A stretch of DNA of 45,088 nucleotides from Acidobacteriota bacterium (GTDB lineage Bacteria; Acidobacteriota; Terriglobia; Acidiferrales; UBA7541): assembly GCA_021818865.1 (NCBI GenBank), contig JAKASX010000019.1, forward strand, positions 1 through 45,088. Reading direction: 5' to 3'. The translations under genes were made by a program, and so were the position numbers. This document shows, piece after piece, positions 31,393 to 42,064 of this stretch. The number at the start of each line of letters is the position of its first letter. The first letter of the stretch is position 1. Below the pieces are notes generated by a model, which had not been told where the DNA came from, searched no databases, and saw only the letters and a program-made list of their open reading frames with translations.

Positions 31393-34300
31393 TTATTTCT
31401 TCGAGCCGCCGAAGGCGCCGCAACTTTCCGCAGGCAAATTTTTTGGCGCGGCGAGCGGTGCAATTCCAGCGTTGGCGAACTGGCGGTTCGTCGCAGGCAG
31501 ATCCTGCGTCAACAGCTGTTGCCAGGACACGACATCTTTTTTCAGCATGCCGCAGGCGAGCCGGACCGTCGCGTAGGCCGAGGGAGTCGGTCTGCCATCA
31601 CCGGTCTGGATCAGATCCACCAGATCGGCCAGTTCGTGATTCACTTGGCCGAAGCCGGGCCGGGCGAAGGAGCCCAACTCGAGCTCATCGAGCTTGCCGT
31701 CCAGGCGTTTCGCCTGTTCGCTCGGCTGCCTGGCTCCCGGGTGCGCAGAGAAATCCTTGCGGCGGCTGGCCAGTTCGTCTTGCAATCGCACAGCCGCGCG
31801 GTAGCCTGTCGCGCTTGCGGCCATAGCCTGCGCGATGGCGCGTTCGAGCGCGAATTGCGCTGCAAGCGCCGCCGGAGTCGCTTGGATGCGCGGATCCATT
31901 TTCACGATAAGCGAACGGCGATACGTTTTGCCGGCCACGGTCAGCGCGAGATCATATTTTCCGGGCAGCACGCGAGCACCGAAGGGATAGTGCCGCGGCG
32001 TTTTGCCCAAGATCACGTGATTCACGTCGGAATAGACGATGTAATTCCCTTCCTTGGGGGAAAGCACCGACGGCAGCGTATCCGGGTGCTCGTAGCGCAG
32101 ATTCCAAACGAAACGGTTCATGCCCGGTTTTGCCGGCAGCGCTTCGGGCGGCGCAAACCAGTAGCTGGGCACGTTGGCCGGGGTCGCATCGGGCGGCGTG
32201 GAAACGCTGGAAAATCGGCGAACGAGCTTTCCCGCAGCGTCGTAGATGGCGAGCGAAATGGGAGCGGTGGGCGCGGAGGCGAGGTCGTAATCGAGGATCG
32301 CGCCGTCGGGAGGATTTTCCCCGGCCGGCACTTCCGGCGGAAGCGGGGTATCGTTGTTGCGATCCCAGCGGATGCGGATGGCGGTTTCCGGCTGGTAGAA
32401 ATAGACGCCGGAAGTTTCGAGGCTTCGCGCAGCGGCGGCGATCTGCCGTAGCGGCGTCAGATCATCGAGAATCCAGAACGCGCGGCCGAACGTCGCGGCG
32501 ACAAGGTCGTTGCCGTGAACGGCCAGGTCGCGCACGGATGCCGTCGGCAGATTGAGCTGAAGCGATTGCCAGTTGGCGCCGTCGTCGAACGACACGAAAA
32601 CGCCGGTGTCCGTGCCGGCATAGAGCAGCCCGCGGCGCGCGGGATCGGCGCGAACGACCTGGGCAGCGCCGAAGGAGGGCAAACCGGCGTCGATTTCGCG
32701 CCACGATTTGCCGAAATCGGTGGTGCGGTAGAAATATGGATGCGAATCCTGGAACTGGTCCACGGCGGCGTAGGCAACCGCGGCGTCGAAGGGCGAAGGC
32801 TCGATAATGCTGACGAGCGTGCGCGGGCCAAAGCCCGGCGGCGTGACGCTTTGCCAGGACGCGCCGTCATTTCGGGTCAATTCGATCAAGCCGTCGCCGG
32901 TGCCCACCCAGATTTCGCCTTTCGCAACTGGCGAAAGAGCAAGAGTGGTGATCACGCGGGTGAATCGCGCCGCGAATCCCTGCGGAGGATGTTTTTCGCC
33001 CGGCCGCACGGTCAAATCGGCGCTGATGCGCTTCCAATTCACGCCGCCGTCGGTGGTTTTGAAGACGTATTGCGCGCCGAAATAGAGCGCATGAGGATCG
33101 AGCGGCGAAAACTCCATTGGCGCGTTGTTCGAAGTGCGGATTTGGGGCCCATGGATGAAGACGTAGGTCAATTCGCCGGTTCGCCGGTCGAAGCGAACGA
33201 CGTCGCCGCCCTCGCCACCCGCGTAATTGATGTTTGGATGGAGAGGATCGGCGGCAATGTAGCCGAATTCGTAGCCGCCCGGTGAAAACCAGTCCCGGTA
33301 ACGGATTTCGCCGTAATCGCTGCGGCTGGGCACGGCGGCCGAACCGCTGTCCTGCTGTTCGCCGTAAACGAAATAGGGGAATCCTCCTCCCGTGGTCACG
33401 TGGTAGAACTGGCCGGTGGGCTGGTTGTACCAGGGCGTCCACGTTTTTCCGTTATCCAGGCTGATCGTCGCGCCCTGATCCACGCCCAGAATCATGCGAT
33501 GGGGATTTTTCGGATCGATCCACATCACGTGGTAATCGTCGCCGCCAGGCGACCCTTTGAGCGCGTGAAATTCCACGCCGCCGTCGGTCGAGCGATAGAC
33601 CGACGTCTGCATCACGTAGACGACGTCCGCATTCCGCGGGTCCACATAGACGCGGCTGAAATATCCGCTGCCGGTCACGCGGGGATCGCGGGTGATTCGC
33701 CGCCAGCTTTGGCCGGCGTCGTCCGAACGGAACAATCCCTCCGACAAAATCGCGTAGACGCGCCGGCCGCTGGTGCCCGGAGCGACGGCGATGCCCGTTC
33801 TGCCCCACGGGCGTTTCGGCAATCCCTGGGCGGAAAGCATTTGCCAGGACGCGCCGCCATCGGTGGTCTTGTAAATCCACGCATCGGGGCCGTGCTCGGG
33901 TCCGCGTCCGCGCCGGAATTCCGTGCGCCACAGCGCCGCGTAAAGCACACTCGGATGGTTCGGATCGAGCTCCAAATCGGCCACGCCCGTGTCGTCGTCC
34001 TTGAAGAGAACGTGCCGCCACGTTTTCCCGCCGTTCGTCGTGCGCCACACGCCGCCCGCCGCGCCCGGTTTGATTCCGTTCATCGCGCCCGCGAGCACCA
34101 CGTCGGGATTGCGCGGGTCGATAACGAGCGCGTTGATGAAACCGGCGTTGGCAAGACCGATATGCGTCCACGTCTTGCCGCCATCGGTCGACTTGAAAAC
34201 GCCCTGGCCCAGCGCCTGGTTGGGCAAATCGCCCGTGCCGACGTAAATGACCGACGGATCGGAAGGCGCGACGGCGAGCGCGCCAATCGGAGCTACGTGC

Positions 34301-34593
34301 TCGGCGTCGAAAATCGGTTTCCAGACGGTGCCACCGTCGGTGGTCTCCCAAACGCCGCCGCCCGGCGTGCCCATGTAATACACGGCGGGATTCCCGGCGA
34401 TTCCGGCCACGGCGGTCACGCGCCCCGCGCGGTACGGCCCGATCAGCCGCCAACGCATGCCAGCGTAGAAGCTGGGGCTATAGGGCTGAGCCAAGCCAGG
34501 CCGCGGCGCGGAAATAATTGCGAGCAAGGGCAGCAGAAAAAGGCAAGAAAGATGGCGGATGTTAGGAAGCGGGCGAGTCACGTCGATATTCAC
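31393..34593 (-). CDS. Large secreted Asp-box / VPS10 (sortilin)-like beta-propeller protein
   Basis: 1066 residues. A signal peptide is visible (residues about 12-36, LSCLFLLPLLAIISAPRPGL, A-Q cleavage). The body is a series of BNR/Asp-box hairpins (S/T-x-D-G-x-x-W): ETTDGGTVW, KSTDGGKTW, RTTNGGKTW, KTTDGGASW, RSDDAGQSW, SLDNGKTW, KTTDGGVNW, RTTDFGKSW, SFDDGANW. These build one or two seven-to-ten-bladed propellers as in sortilin-like glycosyl-hydrolase-annotated proteins of Acidobacteria. The C-terminal 300 residues are a beta-sandwich plus a helical end. Catalytic activity is unproven for this family; binding of an exported ligand is possible. The S10 carboxypeptidase-like gene lies directly upstream on the same strand. 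Confidence 0.88.
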   Translation of the reverse strand: MNIDVTRPLPNIRHLSCLFLLPLLAIISAPRPGLAQPYSPSFYAGMRWRLIGPYRAGRVTAVAGIAGNPAVYYMGTPGGGVWETTDGGTVWKPIFDAEHVAPIGALAVAPSDPSVIYVGTGDLPNQALGQGVFKSTDGGKTWTHIGLANAGFINALVIDPRNPDVVLAGAMNGIKPGAAGGVWRTTNGGKTWRHVLFKDDDTGVADLELDPNHPSVLYAALWRTEFRRGRGPEHGPDAWIYKTTDGGASWQMLSAQGLPKRPWGRTGIAVAPGTSGRRVYAILSEGLFRSDDAGQSWRRITRDPRVTGSGYFSRVYVDPRNADVVYVMQTSVYRSTDGGVEFHALKGSPGGDDYHVMWIDPKNPHRMILGVDQGATISLDNGKTWTPWYNQPTGQFYHVTTGGGFPYFVYGEQQDSGSAAVPSRSDYGEIRYRDWFSPGGYEFGYIAADPLHPNINYAGGEGGDVVRFDRRTGELTYVFIHGPQIRTSNNAPMEFSPLDPHALYFGAQYVFKTTDGGVNWKRISADLTVRPGEKHPPQGFAARFTRVITTLALSPVAKGEIWVGTGDGLIELTRNDGASWQSVTPPGFGPRTLVSIIEPSPFDAAVAYAAVDQFQDSHPYFYRTTDFGKSWREIDAGLPSFGAAQVVRADPARRGLLYAGTDTGVFVSFDDGANWQSLQLNLPTASVRDLAVHGNDLVAATFGRAFWILDDLTPLRQIAAAARSLETSGVYFYQPETAIRIRWDRNNDTPLPPEVPAGENPPDGAILDYDLASAPTAPISLAIYDAAGKLVRRFSSVSTPPDATPANVPSYWFAPPEALPAKPGMNRFVWNLRYEHPDTLPSVLSPKEGNYIVYSDVNHVILGKTPRHYPFGARVLPGKYDLALTVAGKTYRRSLIVKMDPRIQATPAALAAQFALERAIAQAMAASATGYRAAVRLQDELASRRKDFSAHPGARQPSEQAKRLDGKLDELELGSFARPGFGQVNHELADLVDLIQTGDGRPTPSAYATVRLACGMLKKDVVSWQQLLTQDLPATNRQFANAGIAPLAAPKNLPAESCGAFGGSKK

Positions 34594-34642
34594 CCCTCGC
34601 GGAATTCACGTGCCAACGACGGAGAGTATACGCCAGAGGCGG

Positions 34643-36175
34643 TCAGCGGCCGGCCGGGGCCGTTGCCGATGCGTAAAACTCATCCAGATTGCGGTGCAGC
34701 GCGTCGAGGGATTCCGCATTCAGATACAGCATGTGGCCCACGAAGTAGTGATGGACGTGAACGTGGGCGCGCAGCGCCGCCGGCAATTCGAGCTGCGCCA
34801 ACGTGTATTCGGTGGCGAAGAACGGCGTGCCCAGGTCGAAATATCCTTCATTCACCATCAACTGCAGATGCGGATTCGTGATCATCGCGCGGCGCAAATC
34901 GGGGACTACGTTTGTGAATCCGGGGCGCGCGCCGAAATTCTGAAATGGCGACCGGTGCTTCCAATCCCAATTGCGGCTGACTTCGGGATTCAGAATCAGG
35001 TAGGGGCGCCGGCTGGCGTAATGCAGGTCCTTGTAGAAATATTGCTGGATGGCCGCGGTGAACGCGCCGCGAATCGCGGTCGACATCACCGCGTAGTCGC
35101 GCACGGACGAGATTCGATTCACCGCGTAATTCGCGTAGCGCGCGTCCAGCCGCCCGGTTTCGAGGCCGCGGCTCGCCAGGAGTTCCTTTTCGAATTCGTC
35201 GGCGTTCACCCGCAGATTCGCTTTCCTCCAGAAATCCGCACTCAGCCCGGTGTATGCGGCCAGTTGCGCCGCCAATTGGCTTTTTTCCTGCGCACCCAGA
35301 CGGTCGCCCGCGAGCAGCGCCACGCTGTATTGCTGGTCGGCGAATTTTTCCACTTGAGCGAGGAACGCGGGCAGGTTTTTCGGCTCGGGCGAAAGCGCGT
35401 GGTGGTACCAAGCGATCGCGGCGTAGGAAGGCAGGAAAAGAACGTAGGGCAGATCGTTGCCCGGCTGGAAGGATGACGCCTCGAAATTGAGAACGGAAGA
35501 GAGCAGGATCACGCCGTTGAGCTGCATGCCCTGGTTTTGCAGGTAGTTCGCCAGCGCGGCGGAGCGGAACGTTCCGTAGCTTTCGCCCAGGATGAATTTC
35601 GGCGAATTCCAGCGGTGAAATTTGGTGACGTACTGCTCGATGAACTGGCCGACCGAGCGCACGTCTTCGTCCACGCCCCAGAATTGTTTTCCCGTCGCTT
35701 TCCCCAGCGGATGGCTGAATCCCGTTCCCACTGGATCGATAAAGACGATATCGGTGCGATCCAAGATGCAATCGGGATTGTTGACGATGCTGTAGGGCGC
35801 AGGCGGCACGCTTTTTGCGTCCGAGGGAACTACCACGCGCCGCGGGCCGATTCCGCCCATGTGCAGCCAAACGGAAGACGAGCCGGGTCCTCCGTTGTAG
35901 GCAAACGTGATGGGACGCTCCGACTCGCTTTTGACGGCGTCTTTCCAGTACGCGACGTAGAAGATGCTGGCAATCGGCCGTTCGCTGGCGTCGCGCAGGA
36001 TGAGCGTGCCGGCGTGGGCGGTGTAGGCGATGGGCGTTCCACCGATGGTCACGCTCCCGTGCGAAACCACGTCCCGGCTGCGCGGGCCATCGACCGGCTG
36101 GGCGCGCAATGCCAGCGGCAGGCTTACAAGTAACAAGAACGAAAACGAAATCAGGGCGTATCGCCGATTCATCAT
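34643..36175 (-). CDS. Secreted S10 family serine carboxypeptidase-like protein
   Basis: 510 residues. Signal peptide at the N-terminus (LISFSFLLLVSLPLALRAQP). The S10 fold is shown by the oxyanion loop YNGGPGSSSVWLHMGGIGPR, the DPVGTGFSHPLG segment, nucleophile elbow GESYG, the acid in NEGYFDLGTPFF and the His in VHHYFVGHMLY. The Ser-Asp-His order and oxyanion loop match carboxypeptidase Y-like enzymes, which remove C-terminal residues from peptides. Several ATG codons cluster at the start; the one at 36175 is preferred because AGGAAAGG lies 7 bases upstream, though one at 36181 is possible. It precedes the Asp-box protein by 49 bases, so the two may be co-transcribed. Confidence 0.9.
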   Translation of the reverse strand: MMNRRYALISFSFLLLVSLPLALRAQPVDGPRSRDVVSHGSVTIGGTPIAYTAHAGTLILRDASERPIASIFYVAYWKDAVKSESERPITFAYNGGPGSSSVWLHMGGIGPRRVVVPSDAKSVPPAPYSIVNNPDCILDRTDIVFIDPVGTGFSHPLGKATGKQFWGVDEDVRSVGQFIEQYVTKFHRWNSPKFILGESYGTFRSAALANYLQNQGMQLNGVILLSSVLNFEASSFQPGNDLPYVLFLPSYAAIAWYHHALSPEPKNLPAFLAQVEKFADQQYSVALLAGDRLGAQEKSQLAAQLAAYTGLSADFWRKANLRVNADEFEKELLASRGLETGRLDARYANYAVNRISSVRDYAVMSTAIRGAFTAAIQQYFYKDLHYASRRPYLILNPEVSRNWDWKHRSPFQNFGARPGFTNVVPDLRRAMITNPHLQLMVNEGYFDLGTPFFATEYTLAQLELPAALRAHVHVHHYFVGHMLYLNAESLDALHRNLDEFYASATAPAGR

Positions 36176-36336
36176 GGACATCCTTTCCTGGAACCGAACT
36201 TCCGCATTCGCCGAGTCAATTTTCCCGGCAAGATTCTACAGGAAACGGCGAGAGCGTGCCGCAAATGGAAAGGTGACTTTGATTACAGAAGACGAGCCAG
36301 CTTTCTGGGAGACTAGGAGCAGCAGGGGAGGTCGAC

Positions 36337-36888
36337 ATGGCCGTACGGATTGGCGCGAGTTCGCATGGATTCTCGAATCCCACCGGCTTTCTCTCGGATT
36401 GCCATCGCCGAATCGAGATGTTCCTCGGCGCGCTGGAAGCCGTAGCCAAGGCGCTGGATCGGCCGCTTGCCGAAGGCGAGCGGAAATCGCTCGACGCCGC
36501 CCTACGCTACTTCCGGGAATCGGCGCCGAAACACAATGCCGATGAAGAGGAATCACTTTTTCCGCGCTTGCGCCGAATTCGCGACCCGCAAGCGCAGCAG
36601 GCGGTCGAGAAATTGGAAACGCTCGAACGGGAGCATCGGTGGGCCGAGCCTTTGCACGCCGAAATCGACCGGCTCGGCCAAATTTGTCTTTCAGGGCGTG
36701 AATTGTCCGCGGAAGCAGTGCGGAATTTCCGCGAGGCCGTTTCCCAACTGGGCGCGATGTATCGCACGCACATTGCCGCGGAGGAAAACGTCGTGTTTCA
36801 CGCTGCCTCGCTCGTGCTCTCCGCCGCCGATCAGGCAGCCATCGCCAAGGAAATGGAAGCGAGAAGGAGCTTGAACAAAAGCGATTAG
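36337..36888 (+). CDS. Hemerythrin HHE-domain protein
   Basis: 183 residues, all alpha-helical. The expected iron ligands appear as NPTGFLSDCHRRIEMFLGAL (first His), APKHNADEEESLFPRL (HxxxE), LEREHRWAEPLHAEIDRL (His pair) and YRTHIAAEENVVFHAA (HxxxE). A di-iron, oxygen- or NO-binding protein is expected. A GGGAGG ribosome site lies just before the ATG at 36337. It lies alone between divergent neighbours; no regulator is next to it. Confidence 0.9.
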   Translation: MAVRIGASSHGFSNPTGFLSDCHRRIEMFLGALEAVAKALDRPLAEGERKSLDAALRYFRESAPKHNADEEESLFPRLRRIRDPQAQQAVEKLETLEREHRWAEPLHAEIDRLGQICLSGRELSAEAVRNFREAVSQLGAMYRTHIAAEENVVFHAASLVLSAADQAAIAKEMEARRSLNKSD

Positions 36889-36934
36889 AGGGTGGGCGGC
36901 CGACGCCCGGCGGTGATTCTTCCCTGCCTCAGGT

Positions 36935-37795
36935 TCAATGCACCGTGGCGTTCACGAACTTTGCGCCGGCGTTGCGGCCGAGCATCACCACCATTCGCAA
37001 CGGATTGATGGCCGCCGTAAGGTCAATCACCTGCACCTTGAATCGCAGCGCGAATTTGCCTGCCAGTTCCGGCGCGATGTGCACGACGAGCGGAACGCCC
37101 TCGATTTCCCCGCGAAAATTGTAGTTTCCCTGTTTGTCCTCGGTGAACGAGCCGCGCGGGATCGTCACCGCGTACGACGCCAATTGTAAAGCCACACGGT
37201 CCGTGAGCGGATTGAATCCGGTCGATCCGGCGCCCAGGCGAATTTCGGCGCTCACGTCAAAAGATGGCGGCTGGCCGGAATAGACGTTCACATCGGCGTG
37301 TAAGCGGGAAAACGGAGCGAGCGCGGTCACCTGCGCGCCGAGCGAAGGAGAATAATCGATGGTGTAAAAAAACGTCGCGCCGAGCGTCGCCACGCCCACG
37401 AACGATGCCCCGCTTTCCTTCCCCTGGCTGTCGTAGGCGCTCACTTGCAACTTGAAAGGTCCGGTCCGAGCGCCGATTGCCTCCAAAATGTATTCGCCTG
37501 AGGCCGGCGACGGGATATCGAGCCGTTTGACCGCGGGCGTCGAAGCTCCGCCGCCCGTGTAGTAGTCGCTCGAGGGAATTTGGATGACGTCCTGATTGCT
37601 TGACGGATCGAAACCCGTTTTCAAGCCGCTCGGTGAGATCGCCAGCAGATGAACCGTCGTATCGGCCACGACTTTGATGGAACCTGTTCCGCCTGCCGGG
37701 GTCTGTGGCTGCCGCGCTCGCACCAGCAGCGCAAAGGAAAAAGCGAAAAACAAGAAGGGGGAAAATGAGCCGGAAAGCCGGCGAGGAATTTTCAT
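36935..37795 (-). CDS. Secreted protein of unknown function
   Basis: 286 residues from the ATG at 37795. A signal peptide is visible (KIPRRLSGSFSPFLFFAFSF, ALLVRA), followed by a beta-rich, Ser/Gly/Thr-rich body. Segments such as VVADTTVHLLAISPSGLKTG, KRLDIPSPASGEYILEAIGA and GPFKLQVSAYDSQGKES look like carbohydrate- or Ig-like beta-sandwich repeats, possibly a pre-peptidase C-like or Big-type module, but I do not recognise a family. No cysteines are evident. Transcribed toward the hemerythrin gene, from which its end is 46 bases away, and divergent from the kinase pseudogene. Confidence 0.75.
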   Translation of the reverse strand: MKIPRRLSGSFSPFLFFAFSFALLVRARQPQTPAGGTGSIKVVADTTVHLLAISPSGLKTGFDPSSNQDVIQIPSSDYYTGGGASTPAVKRLDIPSPASGEYILEAIGARTGPFKLQVSAYDSQGKESGASFVGVATLGATFFYTIDYSPSLGAQVTALAPFSRLHADVNVYSGQPPSFDVSAEIRLGAGSTGFNPLTDRVALQLASYAVTIPRGSFTEDKQGNYNFRGEIEGVPLVVHIAPELAGKFALRFKVQVIDLTAAINPLRMVVMLGRNAGAKFVNATVH

Positions 37796-37894
37796 CAAGC
37801 CCGTCCTGCAAACTGACGAACTGCCCGCTTACAGTTGGACATTAGGACGCAGCCGGTGAAAATGCAAGCGACGCCGGTAGGTTCCCAACCTTCA

Positions 37895-37923
37895 TTGCTT
37901 CTATATGTTCCGATTACTATAAT
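37895..37923 (+). promoter_or_regulatory. Promoter of the first kinase (pseudo)gene
   Basis: TTGCTT (37895-37900), 17 bases, perfect TATAAT (37918-37923). The expected transcription start is about 37930-37934, essentially at the ATG at 37934, so the message would be leaderless or nearly so. Confidence 0.6.
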
Positions 37924-37933
37924 GCGCCCGCCA

Positions 37934-39480
37934 ATGGCATTGGCGGCTGGAATGCGGCTGGGGCCCTATGAAATCCTCTCGGCAATTGGCGCGGGCGGGA
38001 TGGGTGAGGTGTATCGCGCGCGCGATACGAAGCTCGGGCGCGAAGTTGCGCTGAAAGTCCTGCCTGAAGGATTCGCCGCAGATCCCGAGCGCATGGGGCG
38101 TTTTGAACGCGAGGCGAAAGTCCTGGCTTCGCTGAATCATCCGAATATCGCCGCGATTCACGGATTCGACGAATCGGGCGACGTGCGGGCGCTCGTAATG
38201 GAGTTCGTCGAGGGCCAGACGTTGGCGGAGAGGATCACAGGTCTTGCAGGGACGGGTTCCAAGCCCGCTCATACAAACGACAGCGGGATTCCTCTCGATG
38301 AAGCGCTGCCGATCGCGGAACAAATTGCTGAAGGTCTGGAATACGCGCACAACGAGGCGTCGTCCATCGCGATCTGAAACCGGCGAATGTGAAAATCACG
38401 CCGGAGGGTACGGTAAAAATCCTGGATTTCGGGCTGGCGAAGGCGCTCGAAGGCGAGACAAGCGCGGGCAACATTTCCACCTCGCCTACGATCAGCCGGA
38501 TGGCGACGCAAGCAGGCGTCATCTTCGGCACGGCCGCGTATATGTCGCCGGAGCAAGCAAAGGGGCGGCCGGTGGATCGCCGGGCGGACGTCTGGGCGTT
38601 CGGCTGCGTGCTTTACGAAATGCTGACCGGGAAGAAGCCGTTCGACCCGGAAATTATGCTGTCGCCTGATGGGCGGCGGGTTGCGATACGCGTCGCCACT
38701 TCGGGCTCTCCCGCCTCTTTGTGGGTCTACGATTTATCGAGCGGGATAGGCACGAGGCTTACCTTCGGCTCGCAATTCGGCGGCGGAAGCCCGCCTGCGT
38801 GGTCGCCCAACGGCAGGCGACTGGCTTTCGATGCGGGCAATGGGAGAGAGATCTATCTTCAGCCATCGGACGGGTCTTCCCCTCCACGGCGGGTATATTC
38901 GGCACCGGTCTCGCTGGGGGTTAACAGCTGGTCTCCTGATGGCAAATCCCTGGTCTTATTTGAAGAATTGGCCAGTGGCGTGGTGCTCAAGAGGCTGCTG
39001 TTGGCCGACCATCCAAGACTTCTGCCCCTTGTGGCTACGTCAGGCTGGGCGATTGAGGGCACTTTCTCGCCGGACGGAAAGTGGCTCGCCTACGCTTCGA
39101 ACGAAACGGGCCGGTATGAGATCTACGTAGATCCGTACCCGGGTCCTGGCGGCACGTTCCAGGCGTCCTCGAACGGCGGCCAACTTCCGGAATGGTTGAA
39201 GGGCGGCAGCGAGCTGGCATTCATTGATCCGAAAGACAAATTGAACGTGGTTGACGTCCGCGCGAGCGCTGGACAGCTCGAATTTGGCCAACCCCAGGTC
39301 CTATTCGGCGGCCGTCCGCTACCCGTGCTTCCTGGTTACGCCTACGCCGAAGAGGCTGGTACGCCAGTTTACATGACGCACGATGGTAAGCACATCGTCC
39401 TGGCCGTTCCCGTCAACCTCAACGCACAGACGCCGTTGTTGCTTCAAACGGATTGGCTTGCTAATTTGAATCGAAATTGA
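37934..39480 (+). pseudogene. Ser/Thr protein kinase with WD40/TolB-like repeats, frameshifted and internally deleted
   Basis: The N-lobe is normal (GPYEILSAIGAGGMGEVYRA, EVALKVLPEGF, LASLNHPNIAAIHGF). At 38350/38351 one G appears to be missing in CAC(G)AACGAGGC; adding it restores EYAHERGVVHRDLKPAN and the frame that continues to 39480 ([25 protein letters not shown]). The deletion creates a stop at 38375. A second lesion follows: the kinase domain jumps from LTGKKPFDPEI (about 38641) straight into the propeller repeats (LSPDGRRVAIRVA, WSPNGRRLAF, FSPDGKWLAYASNETGRYEI), losing the C-lobe end and the membrane helix. A REP-like element is inserted in the hinge. The gene is therefore very likely inactive. 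Confidence 0.8.
38243..38275. repeat. REP-like palindrome inside the first kinase gene
   Basis: CTTGCAGGGACGGGTTCCAA (hairpin core GGGTTCCAAGCCC, 38254-38266) followed by GCTCATACAA. It adds about 16 residues (GLAGTGSKPAHTN) between GQTLAERI and DEALPIAEQIAEG. Confidence 0.55.
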
Positions 39481-39537
39481 TTCTGGAATCAGGAACGAAG
39501 AGCGGGCCTATCTGGGCATTCGTGATCCTGCCGTTCG

Positions 39538-39564
39538 TTGACTTGCTTCTGGCCCCGCTATAGT
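39538..39564 (+). promoter_or_regulatory. Promoter of the intact kinase gene
   Basis: TTGACT (39538-39543), 15 bases, TATAGT (39559-39564); the spacing is short. The expected transcription start falls within about 6 bases of the ATG at 39576, as for the neighbouring kinase genes. Confidence 0.45.
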
Positions 39565-39575
39565 ATTCGCGAAAC

Positions 39576-41924
39576 ATGGGGGATTCGTTGTCACTGACGG
39601 GGAAGACCATCTCCCATTACCGCATCCTCGAACGGCTGGGTGGCGGCGGGATGGGCGTGGTGTATAAAGCGCAGGACAGCCGGCTCGACCGCTTCGTCGC
39701 TCTCAAATTCCTGCCCGAAGAACTGGCTCGCGACGGCCAGGCACTCGAGCGATTCCGGCGCGAAGCCAAAGCCGCCTCCGCGCTGAATCATCCGAATATC
39801 TGCACGATTTATGACATCGGTGAAGAAAATGGCAAAGCCTTCATCGCGATGGAATATCTGGAGGGTCAGACGCTGAAGCAGTCCATCGGGAACAAACCGC
39901 TGGAATTCGAGAAGCTGATCGACCTGTCCATCGAGGTGTCCGATGGCCTGGACGCTGCGCATTCAAAGGGAATCGTTCACCGCGACATCAAGCCGACAAA
40001 CATATTCGTCACGGAGCGCGGGCACGCCAAAATTCTGGATTTCGGTTTGGCGAAGGTCGCTTCCGCCGAAAAGATGGCCGGCGCCGGGGAAACTCTGGCG
40101 ACTCGGGGCGACGAACCCGCGCATCTCACCAGCCCCGGGACCGCGCTGGGGACCATCGCTTATATGTCACCCGAGCAGGCGCGCGGGGCCGATCTTGACG
40201 GGCGCACCGATCTTTTCAGTCTGGGCGCCGTTCTTTACGAAATGGCCACGGGGCGTCCGGCCTTTGGCGGCGAAACCTCGGCCGTCATCTTCGATGCCAT
40301 TCTCAATCGAGAGCCAGCATCGGCGAGGAAAGTGAACCGCGAATTGCCGGCCAAGTTCGAGGAGATCGTCGGCAAGCTGCTCGAAAAGGACCCTGATTTC
40401 CGCTATCAGAGCGCATCGGGCGTGCGCTCGGATTTGAGGCGCCTTAAACGCGATTCCGGCTCGGGTCGCGTCGCGGCTGTGGAGTCCCGGAACGTATCTC
40501 CTGCCGGAAAAGCGCGACTGCCTAAAGCCAGCAAGACGATCGATTCGCTGGCGGTGTTGCCGTTTGAAAATGCCAGCGGCGACCCCGCCAACGACTACCT
40601 GAGCGAGGGCATCACGGAAACCATCATCAACGACCTCTCACGCCTGCCCAAGGTGCGCGTGGTGCCGCGCGGGGTGGTGTTCCGGTACAAGGGCAAGGGT
40701 GTGGATGCGTTCACCGCTGCGAGCGAATTGGGCGTGCGCGCCGTAGTCAGCGGCCGGGTTTTGCAGCACAAGGACACGCTCATCGTGAAGGCGGAATTAG
40801 TGGACGTGGCGCGGCAGGACCAGCTGTGGGGCGACCACTACAATCGAAAAATGGCCGACCTGCTCGAAGTGCAAGACGAAATCGCGCGCGAGATCACCGC
40901 GCGCCTCGAACAGCGCCTCGGCGGCCGGCCCTCTCTTCCTGCGCATGGAACGAAACGTCCAGTCGTCAACCCGGAGGCCTACCGGCTGTACCTTCAGGCA
41001 AACCATCAAGCCCGAGCGTGGACCCCGGAGGGGCTTCGCAAGAGCCTGGAAATGTTTCAGCAGGCTATCGCCATCGACCCCGGTCACGCACCGAGCTACG
41101 CCGGACTTGCTTATTCGCTCTCGCTGATGGCGTTTTACGGATTTTTTCCAGCCATCGAGGTTTGGCCCAAGGCCAAGGCGGCCGCGACCCGGGCGATCCA
41201 GTTAGACCCCACGATCGCGGAAGCGCACGTAGCGCTGTCCTTACACGCGGCGCAAGCCGAGCACGACCTGCCGAAAAGCATTCGCGAAGCGGAAGAAGCC
41301 GTCCGGCTCAATCCGGACCTGGCCATTGCCCACCATGGGCTGAGCATCGCCCTGAACATCTCGCGGAGGTCCGAGGAAGCCTTGCCGGTGGTCCGCAAAG
41401 CCGTCGAGTTGGATCCCCTTACACCCTTGTTTCAAGCCCACGTCAGCTGGACACTGCATTGCCTTGAGAGAGACGAGGAGGCCTGGGACTACCTCCAATC
41501 CACGCTCGCCCTTCACCCGAACGACTACTACACCTTGCGCATCCTGCTGTACTGCGCTTCCACTCCCGAGAAATGCAGAATAGCGATAGAGGCGATGAAG
41601 AAAATTTCCGCGCCGAGCGAGAGCAGACTCGCCGGCGTGGGAGCAATGGCCGTTGTCTATGCGCGAATGGGTGACAGGGAACGGGCGATGGAGATAGGCG
41701 GGCAACTCGAAGGAGAAGCCGCGAGCTCGCCTGCCGCCGCGTACTATTTGGGCGCGCTCCACTGCGAGCTGGGCGAAGAGGAAACAGCAATCGAGTGGCT
41801 GGAACGGGGCGAGGAGAAGAGGCTGGGGCTGCTGATCATTCTCGCCTGCGATCCGATTTTCAAGCGGCTGCGGCCGATACCGCGTTTCCAGGCGCTGCTT
41901 CGCAAGTTGGGCCTGCCAACGTAG
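39576..41924 (+). CDS. Ser/Thr protein kinase with FlgO/TolB-N-like domain and TPR repeats
   Basis: 782 residues. An N-terminal Hanks-type kinase domain (about 10-290): [20 protein letters not shown], catalytic Lys in [64 protein letters not shown]. Residues about 325-465 form a module seen in adenylate cyclases and kinases ([60 protein letters not shown]). The rest (about 475-770) is a TPR superhelix ([60 protein letters not shown]). No membrane helix is evident. A cytoplasmic signalling kinase is expected; targets are unknown. Unlike its two neighbours it has no palindrome insertion and is intact. Confidence 0.93.
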   Translation: MGDSLSLTGKTISHYRILERLGGGGMGVVYKAQDSRLDRFVALKFLPEELARDGQALERFRREAKAASALNHPNICTIYDIGEENGKAFIAMEYLEGQTLKQSIGNKPLEFEKLIDLSIEVSDGLDAAHSKGIVHRDIKPTNIFVTERGHAKILDFGLAKVASAEKMAGAGETLATRGDEPAHLTSPGTALGTIAYMSPEQARGADLDGRTDLFSLGAVLYEMATGRPAFGGETSAVIFDAILNREPASARKVNRELPAKFEEIVGKLLEKDPDFRYQSASGVRSDLRRLKRDSGSGRVAAVESRNVSPAGKARLPKASKTIDSLAVLPFENASGDPANDYLSEGITETIINDLSRLPKVRVVPRGVVFRYKGKGVDAFTAASELGVRAVVSGRVLQHKDTLIVKAELVDVARQDQLWGDHYNRKMADLLEVQDEIAREITARLEQRLGGRPSLPAHGTKRPVVNPEAYRLYLQANHQARAWTPEGLRKSLEMFQQAIAIDPGHAPSYAGLAYSLSLMAFYGFFPAIEVWPKAKAAATRAIQLDPTIAEAHVALSLHAAQAEHDLPKSIREAEEAVRLNPDLAIAHHGLSIALNISRRSEEALPVVRKAVELDPLTPLFQAHVSWTLHCLERDEEAWDYLQSTLALHPNDYYTLRILLYCASTPEKCRIAIEAMKKISAPSESRLAGVGAMAVVYARMGDRERAMEIGGQLEGEAASSPAAAYYLGALHCELGEEETAIEWLERGEEKRLGLLIILACDPIFKRLRPIPRFQALLRKLGLPT

Positions 41925-42064
41925 CCGGTGGTCTTTCGCATGCTTGGAGGGGGTTGCCAGTGGTCTTTGGGCCTCGAAGGCAATTGGAAGTCTCTGCCCC
42001 AAACTGAGTGAGGTTGCAACCGGCCGTCGTTTACATTCAGCGACTTCGAAAGGGGAACGCGCCT

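Noticed and set aside
33400-34881. Plus-strand frame opposite the Asp-box protein
   Set aside because: Shadow; the minus strand has regular Asp-box repeats and a signal peptide.
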